Assembly (NCBI GenBank): GCA_002352365.1
Contig: DEIJ01000121.1
Span: 1 to 6,704, forward strand
Source of the DNA: Dehalococcoidia bacterium UBA2777
Lineage (GTDB): Bacteria; Chloroflexota; Dehalococcoidia; UBA2247; UBA2777
Length of the DNA: 6,704 bases
Direction: 5' to 3'
How positions within the stretch are numbered: position 1 is the first letter of the stretch; the number at the start of each line of letters is the position of its first letter. Below the pieces are notes generated by a model that saw only the letters and a program-made list of their open reading frames with translations, ran no database searches and was not told the origin of the DNA. Shown here one piece after another: positions 1-5,665 of this stretch. A program made the translations under genes and the position numbers.

Positions 1-486
1 TCTCACATACCACCTACAAATTGCGGCCTGACCCGCAGTTTTGTCGGTGATGCAGTGAGAGGCAGACTGGACTTCCTCGACGGCATGATATCTTGGCGCA
101 TGTGTCTCCAAGCCCAGAGTCTGGCTTTTATCATAGGGAGAAATGCCTGTCCCTCTTACTTAGAGCATCTCTATCTACCGGCGATTTTCCCCGGAACGAA
201 GACCTTTCCTGGTGCTGCTATCAATGACTTTCTGATAGCAGAGCTAGACAGGCTAAAGGCGAGCGTTGAACAGTTTAGCCAACAGGAGATCACCACTGAG
301 TCCCTCAATCGAAGTATAGAGGTGTACAACAAAAATCGGAACCTGCTCAGAAGGCTATATGAACTGAGAAGGAGAAAGCCAGAGGCATTTAAGGCAAAAG
401 AGATGATGGCAATAGTTCACTCCAGCATGCTGATGCCTAAAGAGGAGTACAACCAACTGTTGGAGAAGCTTTTTACCCCAGCTTGA
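1..486 (+). pseudogene. 2-hydroxyacyl-CoA dehydratase / benzoyl-CoA reductase-type subunit (HgdB/BcrB/BcrC family), middle part, 5' truncated by window and ended by a frameshift
   Basis: The frame is open from base 1, so the gene begins before the window; the GTG at 55 is only an internal codon. Family members are subunits of [4Fe-4S] enzymes that use one-electron chemistry to dehydrate 2-hydroxyacyl-CoAs or reduce aromatic acyl-CoAs in the cytoplasm. The segment reads like the middle of such a subunit: DFLDGMI, then a Cys in RMCLQAQ (where relatives have a conserved Cys), PSYLEHLYLP, FLIAELDRLK, a helical stretch ending in NRNLLRRLYELRR, and SSMLMPKEEYNQLL. The stop at 484-486 is premature for the family. 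Skipping one T in the T run at 470-474 continues it as KLLPQLEKRQIAPDKMIRVI, directly into the frame of the next entry. The two are therefore one gene broken by a +1 frameshift, either real decay or a homopolymer sequence error. The exact substrate subfamily cannot be decided. Confidence 0.78.
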
Positions 487-511
487 AAAAAGACAAATTG
501 CACCCGACAAA

Positions 512-898
512 ATGATTAGAGTAATTCTTGTTGGAGGCCTTTGCCAGACAGTACATCCTAGTATCCTAGATTTGATTGAAGAGCTGGATATGGTTGTTAT
601 TGATGACGATATATACATGGGCTCCAGGTATTTTGCTAATGATGCTGAGGTCAGTGGCCACCCGATAGAGTCCTTAGCTGATCGCTATTTGAAGAGGGTT
701 CCTACCTGCCCAACTAAGGGGGACTGGGAGACTAGTTGGGCCGATTACGTCATAGGTATGGTTAATAGAAACCAGGCCCAGGGGATAATTACTTTGCTGA
801 TTAGATTTTGCCTGCCCCATTTGTGCTATTACCCTGACGTCAAAAGGGAATGGTTTTTTGCGCCAGGACATTGTTACCAGGCTGGCAGCTTTATTTGA
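512..898 (+). pseudogene. C-terminal part of the same HgdB/BcrB/BcrC-type subunit, frameshifted at both ends
   Basis: The segment carries the C-terminal domain of the family: a VGGLC turn, ILDLIEELDMVVIDDD, GSRYF, SLADRYLKRVPTCPTK, and FCLPHLCYYPDVKRE, whose cysteines match the cofactor-side Cys region. The ATG at 512 is probably not a true start: its frame extends back without a stop through the sequence that joins the preceding fragment, and no good ribosome binding site precedes it. After KRE (848-850) the protein stops resembling the family and ends at 898. The missing tail reappears in another frame from 864 as QDIVTRLAALFEMIDGRRS and ends with TAA at 930-932, one base before the activator ATG. 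About 15-20 family residues between KRE and QDIVTR appear deleted, with a frame change. The whole gene therefore spans 1-932 and is broken twice. Confidence 0.75.
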
Positions 899-1186
899 GA
901 TGATAGATGGAAGGAGGAGTAGACGGAGATAAGATGTCCGCAATAGTAGCTGGAGTTGATGTAGGTTCATTGTGTACCAAGACAGTGATTATGGGTGCGG
1001 ACCGAAGCATTCTGTCGTTCAGTATCTTGCGCAGCGGCTCCTTTTATAGAGGGGCAGCCGAGACCTCTATGAACACAGCTTTAAAATCAGCGAGGCTCGA
1101 ACTTAGTGATATCGGCTACATAGTTGGCACAGGCTATGGGCGGGCTAAAGTTCCTTTTGCTAATAGCCAGGTCACTGAAATCAGTT

Positions 1187-1223
1187 GCCATGCTCGGGGG
1201 GGGCAGCATGGCTTTTCCCCGAG
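1187..1223. repeat. Overlapping inverted repeats at the activator deletion junction
   Basis: GCCATGCT (1187-1194) and AGCATGGC (1205-1212) are perfect 8-bp arms around a loop containing eight G. CTCGGGG (1194-1200) also pairs with CCCCGAG (1217-1223). These mutually exclusive hairpins sit at the point where about 70 family residues are missing from the activator. Confidence 0.6.
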
Positions 1224-1404
1224 GTCGGAAGTTATATCTCTATTCGCTGAGGGCTGCGATAAGGCAGATATTGCTGCCGCCATCTATCAATCCATTGCCA
1301 GGCGCATTACAGGGATGCCTGGGGCAGCTGGTAAGGGAGATATATGTGAGGAGGCTCTCCACCTCCGTGCTACCTGGAGCATATATCTTGCCCCTAACCT
1401 CGCA

Positions 1405-1425
1405 AGGGCATCCCATGGATGCCCT
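1405..1425. repeat. Perfect 9-bp hairpin
   Basis: AGGGCATCC (1405-1413) pairs perfectly with GGATGCCCT (1417-1425) around a 3-nt loop. There is no T run on either side, so it is not a convincing intrinsic terminator. It lies just beyond the stop codon of the minus-strand reading-frame remnant (1434-1436) and within the unrecognisable tail of the activator pseudogene. Confidence 0.5.
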
Positions 1426-1433
1426 AAGCTCTC

Positions 1434-1718
1434 TTACCCCTGAAGTAGCTCCTCTATCTCTTGCTTTATGCGCTGGCTTGGTGGTATGTCCACCACAGCG
1501 TAGGAACCTCCTTTCCGGGCTTGTAAGCCCTTGATGTTTCTTATCTGGAGGTATCTTACACCTTTTATATTTGTTTTTGCAGGAGATATACACGTGATCC
1601 TCTGGGGTTTGTACCACCCAGTAGCTATCTTCCACATAGTTTGACATAGAGCTGGTAAGTGTCTGCCCGGCAAGGTAACATATTTTATGCAAATTATTCT
1701 CCAAGGAAAGGGGTGCAT
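1434..1718 (-). pseudogene. Unrecognised minus-strand reading-frame remnant
   Basis: I do not recognise this sequence. On the minus strand the frame ending at 1434 finishes with a protein-like tail (RKGGSYAVVDIPPSQRIK, then an acidic amphipathic end, EIEELLQG). Its upstream half (about 1580-1718) looks less natural. The neighbouring minus frame over the same upstream part gives YVEDSYWVVQTPEDHVYISC, which looks more natural. Changing frame within the homopolymer-rich stretch around 1561-1577 would join these into one C-terminal piece. This suggests a broken gene or mobile-element end on the minus strand, beside other pseudogenes. No start codon with a good ribosome binding site and no catalytic motif could be found. 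It could also be chance open frame in decaying DNA. Confidence 0.25.
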
Positions 1719-1726
1719 CAGGTTAT

Positions 1727-1755
1727 TTGATATTTAGGGCGAAAGGTGGTATAAT
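1727..1755 (+). promoter_or_regulatory. Sigma70-type promoter for the liv-like operon
   Basis: TTGATA (-35, 1727-1732) and a perfect TATAAT (-10, 1750-1755) are separated by exactly 17 bp. The expected transcription start near 1762 gives a 5' untranslated region of about 36 nt before the ATG at 1798. Confidence 0.75.
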
Positions 1756-1759
1756 ACCA
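1747..1759. promoter_or_regulatory. Palindrome over the -10 box, possible operator
   Basis: TGGTAT and ATACCA are perfect 6-bp arms around one central A, and the palindrome fully covers the TATAAT box. A dimeric repressor bound here would block RNA polymerase. Because TATAAT is itself nearly palindromic, part of the symmetry is expected by chance; the TGG/CCA flanks are the informative part. Confidence 0.35.
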
Positions 1760-1797
1760 TCCATGTTAAAATATTGTTAATATTAGCTGGGGGGGTA

Positions 1798-2580
1798 ATG
1801 AGTGAAAGGGCCAAATTAAAAATCGAAGGCTTATCTCTTAGCTTTGGGGATCTTCATGCCCTGGTCGACATTAACATGGAGGTTAGGGGAAGGGAACTTC
1901 TTGCTGTCATCGGGCCCAATGGCTCGGGTAAAACTTGCCTGCTTAATTGTATAACCGGCTTCTATCGACCACAAAAGGGGAGGGTTTCCTTCGATGGGCA
2001 ACAAGTAACTAAACTTCCTCCCCATAAGATTACTAAACTGGGTATAGCGCGGACCTTTCAGGGTATAGAGTTATTTACCGGCCTGAGCACTGTGGATAAT
2101 CTCCTGGCGGCGAGACATCTATTTTTTAACTCCGTGGCAATGGGAGCCCCCGCCGGAGCTATCTATTTTGGTCCGGGACATAATGAGGAGATCAGGCACC
2201 GAAAGGTGGTGGAGGATATAATCAACTTCTTAGAAATAGAGTCAGAGAGGCATAAGGTAGTGGGCATGCTTCCTTATGGAATGAGAAAGAGAGTTGACTT
2301 GGGGAGAGCCTTAGCCTTAGAGCCTAAGCTCCTCCTTCTCGATGAGCCCATGGCAGGGATGAATCTGGAGGAGAAGGAGGACATGGCTCGATTCATCCTG
2401 GATGTATCTGAAGAGAGGAGAATTCCTATCGTTCTTGTGGAGCACGATATGGGGGTAGTTATGGATATAGCTCAGAGGATAGTGGTGTTTGATTTTGGGC
2501 ATCAGATTGCTGAGGGTACCCCAGTTGAGATCAAGCGAAACCCGGCTGTTGTTAAAGCTTATCTCGGGGAGGAGGTATAG
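1798..2580 (+). CDS. Branched-chain-amino-acid-type (LIV/HAAT) ABC transporter ATP-binding protein, LivG-like
   Basis: This is a cytoplasmic ATPase subunit of a LIV/HAAT-type importer, 260 aa, the usual LivG length. Walker A is GPNGSGKTC at residues 39-47 (Lys45), with Cys47 where Thr is usual. The Q-loop is TFQG (Gln88). The signature region is LPYGMRKRVDLGRAL at 158-172, the LivG form rather than LSGGQ. Walker B is LLLLDEP (Glu183) and the H-loop is VLVEHD (His216). The LivG-type end, HQIAEGTP, is present. The ATG at 1798 is chosen over the upstream TTG at 1774 because it directly precedes the family N-terminus and has a G-rich ribosome binding site (1789-1795). It is the first gene after the promoter at 1727-1755 and ends 12 nt before the acyl-CoA synthetase, so the two are surely co-transcribed. 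Because the linked enzyme is an acyl-CoA ligase, the substrate may be an organic or aromatic acid rather than an amino acid; this is inference. Confidence 0.92.
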   Translation: MSERAKLKIEGLSLSFGDLHALVDINMEVRGRELLAVIGPNGSGKTCLLNCITGFYRPQKGRVSFDGQQVTKLPPHKITKLGIARTFQGIELFTGLSTVDNLLAARHLFFNSVAMGAPAGAIYFGPGHNEEIRHRKVVEDIINFLEIESERHKVVGMLPYGMRKRVDLGRALALEPKLLLLDEPMAGMNLEEKEDMARFILDVSEERRIPIVLVEHDMGVVMDIAQRIVVFDFGHQIAEGTPVEIKRNPAVVKAYLGEEV

Positions 2581-2592
2581 AAGGAGGTTGAA

Positions 2593-4545
2593 ATGAAGGC
2601 GGGTGAGGTAAAGGCAAAAGAGTTAAGAACGAGGCTTTTTAAGGAAGAGGATATACTTACGCTTCCTAAGCTATATAGGGATAATTGGCGAAAATGGGGC
2701 AAACAGGTAGCCATGCGTCAGAAGGATTACGGCATCTGGAATGAATACACCTGGAATAGCTGTTATGAAAAGGCAAGATATTTCTGTTTAGGCATAATCA
2801 GTATGGGCCTGGAGCCAGGAGACATAGTTTGCTTTATCGGAGATAATGAGCCAGAGATGTATTGGGCCATGTTTGGTATCTGGGCAGCCAGGGGAATAGT
2901 GGTTGGCTGTTGGACAACTTCACTCCCTCATGAGATAAAATTCATCTTGGATCACTCCGAGGCCAAATTTATGATAGCCAGGGACCAAGAGCAGGTTGAT
3001 AAGATGCTGAGCTTAAAAGAAGAGCTCCGCCATGTGAAGAAGGTGATTTGGTGGGAACCTAAAGGGATGAGGGATTATACTGACCCTTGGCTGATGAGCT
3101 TTGATGAGGTAGTGGAGCTAGGCCGGGAATATGAGCCAGGGCACTCCGCCCTTTTTGACGACAGCATCGATCAGGCCAAGCCAGATGAGGTTTTTATGAT
3201 GGCGTATACCTCAGGGACCACTGGCCTGCCCAAGGGATTGGAGCGGACCCACAAGAGCATCCTGGCTGCTCTGCGGCAGGTAATCTCCCTTTTCCCCGTA
3301 TCCAATGGAGACAATACTATTCCCTATCTGCCTCCTGCCTGGTTTGCTGAGCCAATAGTTGGTTCAGGGATTCATATGACTACCGGGATGGCACTTAATT
3401 TCATAGAAAGCCCGGACACTATAGCGATAGACATGAGAGAAATAGCTCCTTCTTGGATGCTGTTTATTCCCAGGGAATGGGAGAGTATAGGCTCAACAAT
3501 CCAGGTGAGAGTAAATGATGCTGGCTTTTTGAAGAGAACGACATTTAACCTCTTCCAACCAGTAGGTTTTAGGATAGCTGATCTTGACACTGAACAGAAA
3601 ACCCCCAACCTATTTTGGAGAACCTTAAATGCTATGGCAAGGGGAGTGGCGTTCAGACCTGTTCTGGACAAGGTTGGACTTTGGGGGGCAAGGTGGGGTG
3701 TTACTGCTGGTTATACCATGGGTGAGCGCACTTTCAGGTTCTGGAAGGCCATAGGGATCGACATGAGGCAGGTCTTTGGCGCTAGTGAGCAGGGATTGAT
3801 ATCTGGTCATATGCAGGGAGACATAAGGACAAACTCAGTGGGGACACTATTGGAAGAGGCAGCGGTGAGAATAGATGATAGTGGCGAGTTGTTGATAAAT
3901 AGCCCGGCTATGTTTACTAAATACCACAAAAACCCGAAGCTTACTAAGGAGGCATTTGAGGGTTGCTGGTTTCATACCGGGGATGCATGCTCTCTTGATG
4001 ATGGGGGGCATCTTTACTTTATGGATCGTGCCTCAGAGTTGGGGGAGCTACGCAGCGGCCTCAAGTTTTCGCCACAATATATTGAGGCACAGCTAAGGTT
4101 TGGAGCTTATATTAGTGATGCCATGGCTGTTGGTGACAAGGAAAAGGATTATGTATCAGCGATAATAAATATCGATTTTGATAGTGTGGGCAAGTGGGCG
4201 GAAAGGAATCACATCCCTTATACTACCCTCGTTGACCTCTCTCAGAAGGAGGAGGTGAGCGAGCTGGTGGTCAAGGATGTTGTACGGATCAACAGGATAT
4301 TGCCTGAGCATGCCCGGATTAAAAAATTTGCTGTGTTCCACAAAGCATTCGATCCCGATGAAGCTGAGCTTACTAGATCAATGAAGCTGAGAAGAGGATT
4401 TATGGGGCAGAAATACACCGATTTGGTCGAGTCTATTTACGCAGGTAAATGGGAGTTATTGGTTGAGGCTCCAGTCACCTACCGTGATGGCAGGAAGGGG
4501 ATGACGTCGGCAGCGCTTAAGATAAGGTCAGTTGAGGGGAAATAA
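2593..4545 (+). CDS. AMP-forming acyl-CoA synthetase (long-chain fatty acid-CoA ligase-like)
   Basis: This enzyme of the ANL superfamily activates a carboxylic acid with ATP and joins it to CoA. At 650 aa it has the usual length for the large FadD15/COG1022-like group. The P-loop is YTSGTTGLPKG at residues 205-215. GASEQG (396-401) corresponds to the A5 adenine-binding motif. WFHTGD (459-464) carries the ribose-binding Asp464. The hinge region starts at DR 478-479 and continues as SGLKFSPQYIE. A lysine in ELTRSMKLRR (Lys598) is the likely adenylation lysine. All core motifs are present, so it should be active. The start is well supported by AAGGAGG at 2581-2587, 5 nt before the ATG. This subtype is commonly encoded inside liv-type ABC operons, where it is thought to activate the imported acid; the chain length or ring structure of the substrate cannot be read from sequence. 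Confidence 0.92.
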   Translation: MKAGEVKAKELRTRLFKEEDILTLPKLYRDNWRKWGKQVAMRQKDYGIWNEYTWNSCYEKARYFCLGIISMGLEPGDIVCFIGDNEPEMYWAMFGIWAARGIVVGCWTTSLPHEIKFILDHSEAKFMIARDQEQVDKMLSLKEELRHVKKVIWWEPKGMRDYTDPWLMSFDEVVELGREYEPGHSALFDDSIDQAKPDEVFMMAYTSGTTGLPKGLERTHKSILAALRQVISLFPVSNGDNTIPYLPPAWFAEPIVGSGIHMTTGMALNFIESPDTIAIDMREIAPSWMLFIPREWESIGSTIQVRVNDAGFLKRTTFNLFQPVGFRIADLDTEQKTPNLFWRTLNAMARGVAFRPVLDKVGLWGARWGVTAGYTMGERTFRFWKAIGIDMRQVFGASEQGLISGHMQGDIRTNSVGTLLEEAAVRIDDSGELLINSPAMFTKYHKNPKLTKEAFEGCWFHTGDACSLDDGGHLYFMDRASELGELRSGLKFSPQYIEAQLRFGAYISDAMAVGDKEKDYVSAIINIDFDSVGKWAERNHIPYTTLVDLSQKEEVSELVVKDVVRINRILPEHARIKKFAVFHKAFDPDEAELTRSMKLRRGFMGQKYTDLVESIYAGKWELLVEAPVTYRDGRKGMTSAALKIRSVEGK

Positions 4546-4678
4546 ATAATGGCCAGGTTTAGGCGACAAGCGAGGGCGCCGATTTTTAGATTCTTAAATA
4601 AAAATAAAGGGGGAGTTTAGCTAGTTTCGAGGTTGTTTAAGGTGAGCTGTGGTAAGCTGTGGATCTGGAACTAAGAGC
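4546..4678 (+). other. Gap where liv permease and binding-protein genes would be expected
   Basis: In related operons LivH, LivM and a periplasmic binding protein commonly lie between the ligase and LivF. This AT-rich spacer has none of them. It contains a possible 23-codon frame (ATG 4549 to TAG 4620) that encodes a basic peptide and begins 3 nt after the ligase stop, with GAGGGG at 4534-4539 as a potential ribosome binding site. It also has a GGGGGAG stretch near 4609-4615 and a direct repeat AGCTGTGG at 4645-4652 and 4655-4662. I found no convincing promoter here. Confidence 0.45.
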
Positions 4679-4771
4679 GAAGCTGAGGGCGACCGGTTAA
4701 ATGGGGGTGAAGATTCTCGGGTTTGATCAAGGCAAAGCTGGAATCAAAGCTGAGACAAAACTAAACAGCCT
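4679..4771 (+). repeat. 93-bp duplicated leader element, copy A (upstream of livF-like gene)
   Basis: This copy matches the reverse complement of 6545-6637 at 82 of 93 positions without gaps. It ends 26 nt before the livF-like ATG. A stem can form between CTCGGGTTTGAT (4716-4727) and ATCAAAGCTGAG (4743-4754), with one G.G mismatch. Outer ends GAAGCTG/CAGCCTG pair less well than in copy B. The best-conserved block is GCGACCGGTTAAATGGGGGTG (4689-4709), split here only for naming: GCGACCGGTT then AAATGGGGGTG. It could be a structured 5' leader RNA or a dispersed repeat unit; it fits no riboswitch class I recognise. Confidence 0.85.
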
Positions 4772-4796
4772 GAAGATTGGCGAGGGAGGTGGTTGA
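4701..4796 (+). CDS. Possible 31-aa leader ORF inside copy A (doubtful)
   Basis: The frame starts at ATG 4701 (MGVKILGFDQGKAGIK...) and ends with TGA at 4794-4796, one base before the livF-like ATG. The equivalent frame in copy B is also open and also ends just before its downstream start. However, the nine differences between copies inside the shared frame fall evenly on codon positions 1, 2 and 3, which gives no sign of selection on a peptide. The ribosome binding site is weak (GAGGG at 4686-4690). I list it because the arrangement would allow translational coupling. Confidence 0.2.
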   Translation: MGVKILGFDQGKAGIKAETKLNSLKIGEGGG

Positions 4797-4797
4797 T

Positions 4798-5592
4798 ATG
4801 TTGACAGTGAGTAATGTTGAGGTCATGTATCTTAATTGTATTCAGGTATTGCGTGGTATTTCACTGGAGCTTGGTGAGGGCAAGATCATCACCATTTTAG
4901 GTGCCAATGGTGCTGGGAAGAGCACCACCCTTAAAGCAATATCAGGTTTGCTTAGAACTGAGGAGGGGAAGGTCACTAGAGGGAGCATCAACTATGATGG
5001 TCATCGCATAGACAACCTGAGTGCCGAGACCATAGCTAAATTAGGGATCATTCAGGTGCAGGAGGGACGGAGGTTATTCGATCACCTTAGTGTAGAGCAG
5101 AATCTAAAGACGGGAGCCCACATCCGCACTGACGCCGGGGGAGTAAAAAGAGACATGGATATGGTTTACGAGCTGTTTCCCAAGCTAAAAGACCTTCGCA
5201 ATCAGACGAGTGGCTATATCTCCGGTGGGGAGCGGCAGATGCTGGTCACGGGGCGTGCTCTGATGGGGAACCCCAAGGTTCTGTTGCTTGATGAACCCTC
5301 TTTGGGACTTGGTCCATTGCTGGTGAGGGAAATATATGAAATTGTAAGGAAGATCAATCAGGAAGAGAAAACATCGATCTTGGTGGTGGAGCAAAATGCT
5401 CGGGCAGCCTTGGATATTGCTGAGTATGGCTATGTAATGGAGAATGGCCGGATAGTTCTTGACGGTTCCGCTGACAAGCTGAAGGGTAACCAGGATGTTC
5501 AGGAGTTCTATCTGGGTCTTACCGAACTGGGACAGAAGAGAAGCTATGCTGAGGTGAAGCACTACAAGAGAAGAAAAAGGTGGCTGGGCTAA
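4798..5592 (+). CDS. Branched-chain-amino-acid-type (LIV/HAAT) ABC transporter ATP-binding protein, LivF-like
   Basis: This is the second ATPase of a LIV/HAAT importer; LivF pairs with LivG on the cytoplasmic face of the permeases. The protein has 264 aa. Walker A is GANGAGKST (35-43, Lys41), the signature is ISGGERQM (141-148), Walker B is VLLLDEP (Glu166), and VVEQNA carries Gln199 where His is common elsewhere, which is normal for LivF. The basic end (VKHYKRRKRWLG) adds about 25 residues beyond minimal LivF and resembles LivF proteins of operons that contain an acyl-CoA ligase. The ATG at 4798 is chosen over the TTG at 4777 because GGGAGGTGG (4784-4792) is a strong, well-spaced ribosome binding site and the family N-terminus starts there. 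It lies 252 nt after the ligase, behind repeat copy A rather than behind permease genes. It may be transcribed by readthrough from 1727-1755, as no local promoter is evident. Confidence 0.9.
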   Translation: MLTVSNVEVMYLNCIQVLRGISLELGEGKIITILGANGAGKSTTLKAISGLLRTEEGKVTRGSINYDGHRIDNLSAETIAKLGIIQVQEGRRLFDHLSVEQNLKTGAHIRTDAGGVKRDMDMVYELFPKLKDLRNQTSGYISGGERQMLVTGRALMGNPKVLLLDEPSLGLGPLLVREIYEIVRKINQEEKTSILVVEQNARAALDIAEYGYVMENGRIVLDGSADKLKGNQDVQEFYLGLTELGQKRSYAEVKHYKRRKRWLG

Positions 5593-5615
5593 GATAAAGG
5601 TGTCTTATGGGTCAA

Positions 5616-5653
5616 AAAAGAGTTCGCCTACCCTTGGGTAGGCGAACTCTTTT
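5616..5653. terminator. Bidirectional intrinsic terminator
   Basis: A perfect 17-bp stem (5616-5632 with 5637-5653) closes a 4-nt CTTG loop. Its ends are an A run (5614-5619) and a T run (5650-5653), so it has the form of an intrinsic terminator on both strands. It lies between the stop codons of the convergent livF-like (5592) and LEA14-like (5666) genes, so it should end both transcripts. Confidence 0.92.
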
Positions 5654-5665
5654 ACATCAAAAAGC

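Larger units (their letters stand above)
934..1443 (+). pseudogene. 2-hydroxyacyl-CoA dehydratase / benzoyl-CoA reductase activator (HgdC/BcrA/BadF family), internally deleted and C-terminally truncated
   Basis: Intact relatives are ATP-dependent, [4Fe-4S] homodimeric activators of the ASKHA fold that inject electrons into the dehydratase. The N-terminus fits well: AGVDVGSLCTKTVIM (phosphate-1 loop), VGTGYGRAKVPFA and TEISCHARG. The frame then jumps within a few residues to SEVISLFAEGCDKADIAAAIYQSIARRI, which in relatives lies about 70-80 residues further on. The lost part would contain the DIGGQD motif, the CAAGTGRF cysteine and the CTVFAE cysteine, so the cluster and part of the nucleotide site are gone. 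After about 1317 the similarity ends: the usual TGGVAKN and GALGAAL motifs are absent, and the frame runs to a stop at 1441-1443. The ATG at 934 is preferred over 907 because it gives the family N-terminus and has GGAG at 925-928. It follows the preceding gene's TAA by one base. It is most likely non-functional. Confidence 0.8.

Noticed and set aside
355..618. Minus-strand open frame of 87 codons
   Set aside because: It lies antisense to the dehydratase fragments and its low-complexity Ser/Ile start is the reverse of acidic coding sequence.
674..970. Minus-strand open frame of 98 codons
   Set aside because: It is the antisense shadow of the dehydratase C-terminus and activator start; the Leu-rich composition comes from the opposite strand.
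1405..1425. Intrinsic terminator for the activator
   Set aside because: The hairpin is perfect but has no T run on either strand.
1124..1534. Plus-strand open frame of 136 codons
   Set aside because: It overlaps the activator in another frame and shows no family similarity. At most, its segment near 1316-1335 (LGQLV) may be a frameshifted continuation of the activator.
1774..1797. Upstream TTG start for the LivG-like gene
   Set aside because: The ATG at 1798 has a G-rich site at proper spacing and matches the family N-terminus.
3372..3671. Minus-strand frame inside the acyl-CoA synthetase
   Set aside because: It is an antisense shadow of a well-supported gene, with no ribosome binding site.
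4679..4771. Known riboswitch (c-di-GMP, TPP, glycine, cobalamin, THF, fluoride)
   Set aside because: None of the signature motifs I know for these classes appears in either copy.
4777..4797. Upstream TTG start for the LivF-like gene
   Set aside because: It would translate through the strong ribosome binding site of the ATG at 4798 and add residues not usual for the family.
5185..5562. Minus-strand frame inside livF
   Set aside because: It is antisense to the conserved ABC motifs and contains no recognisable domain.
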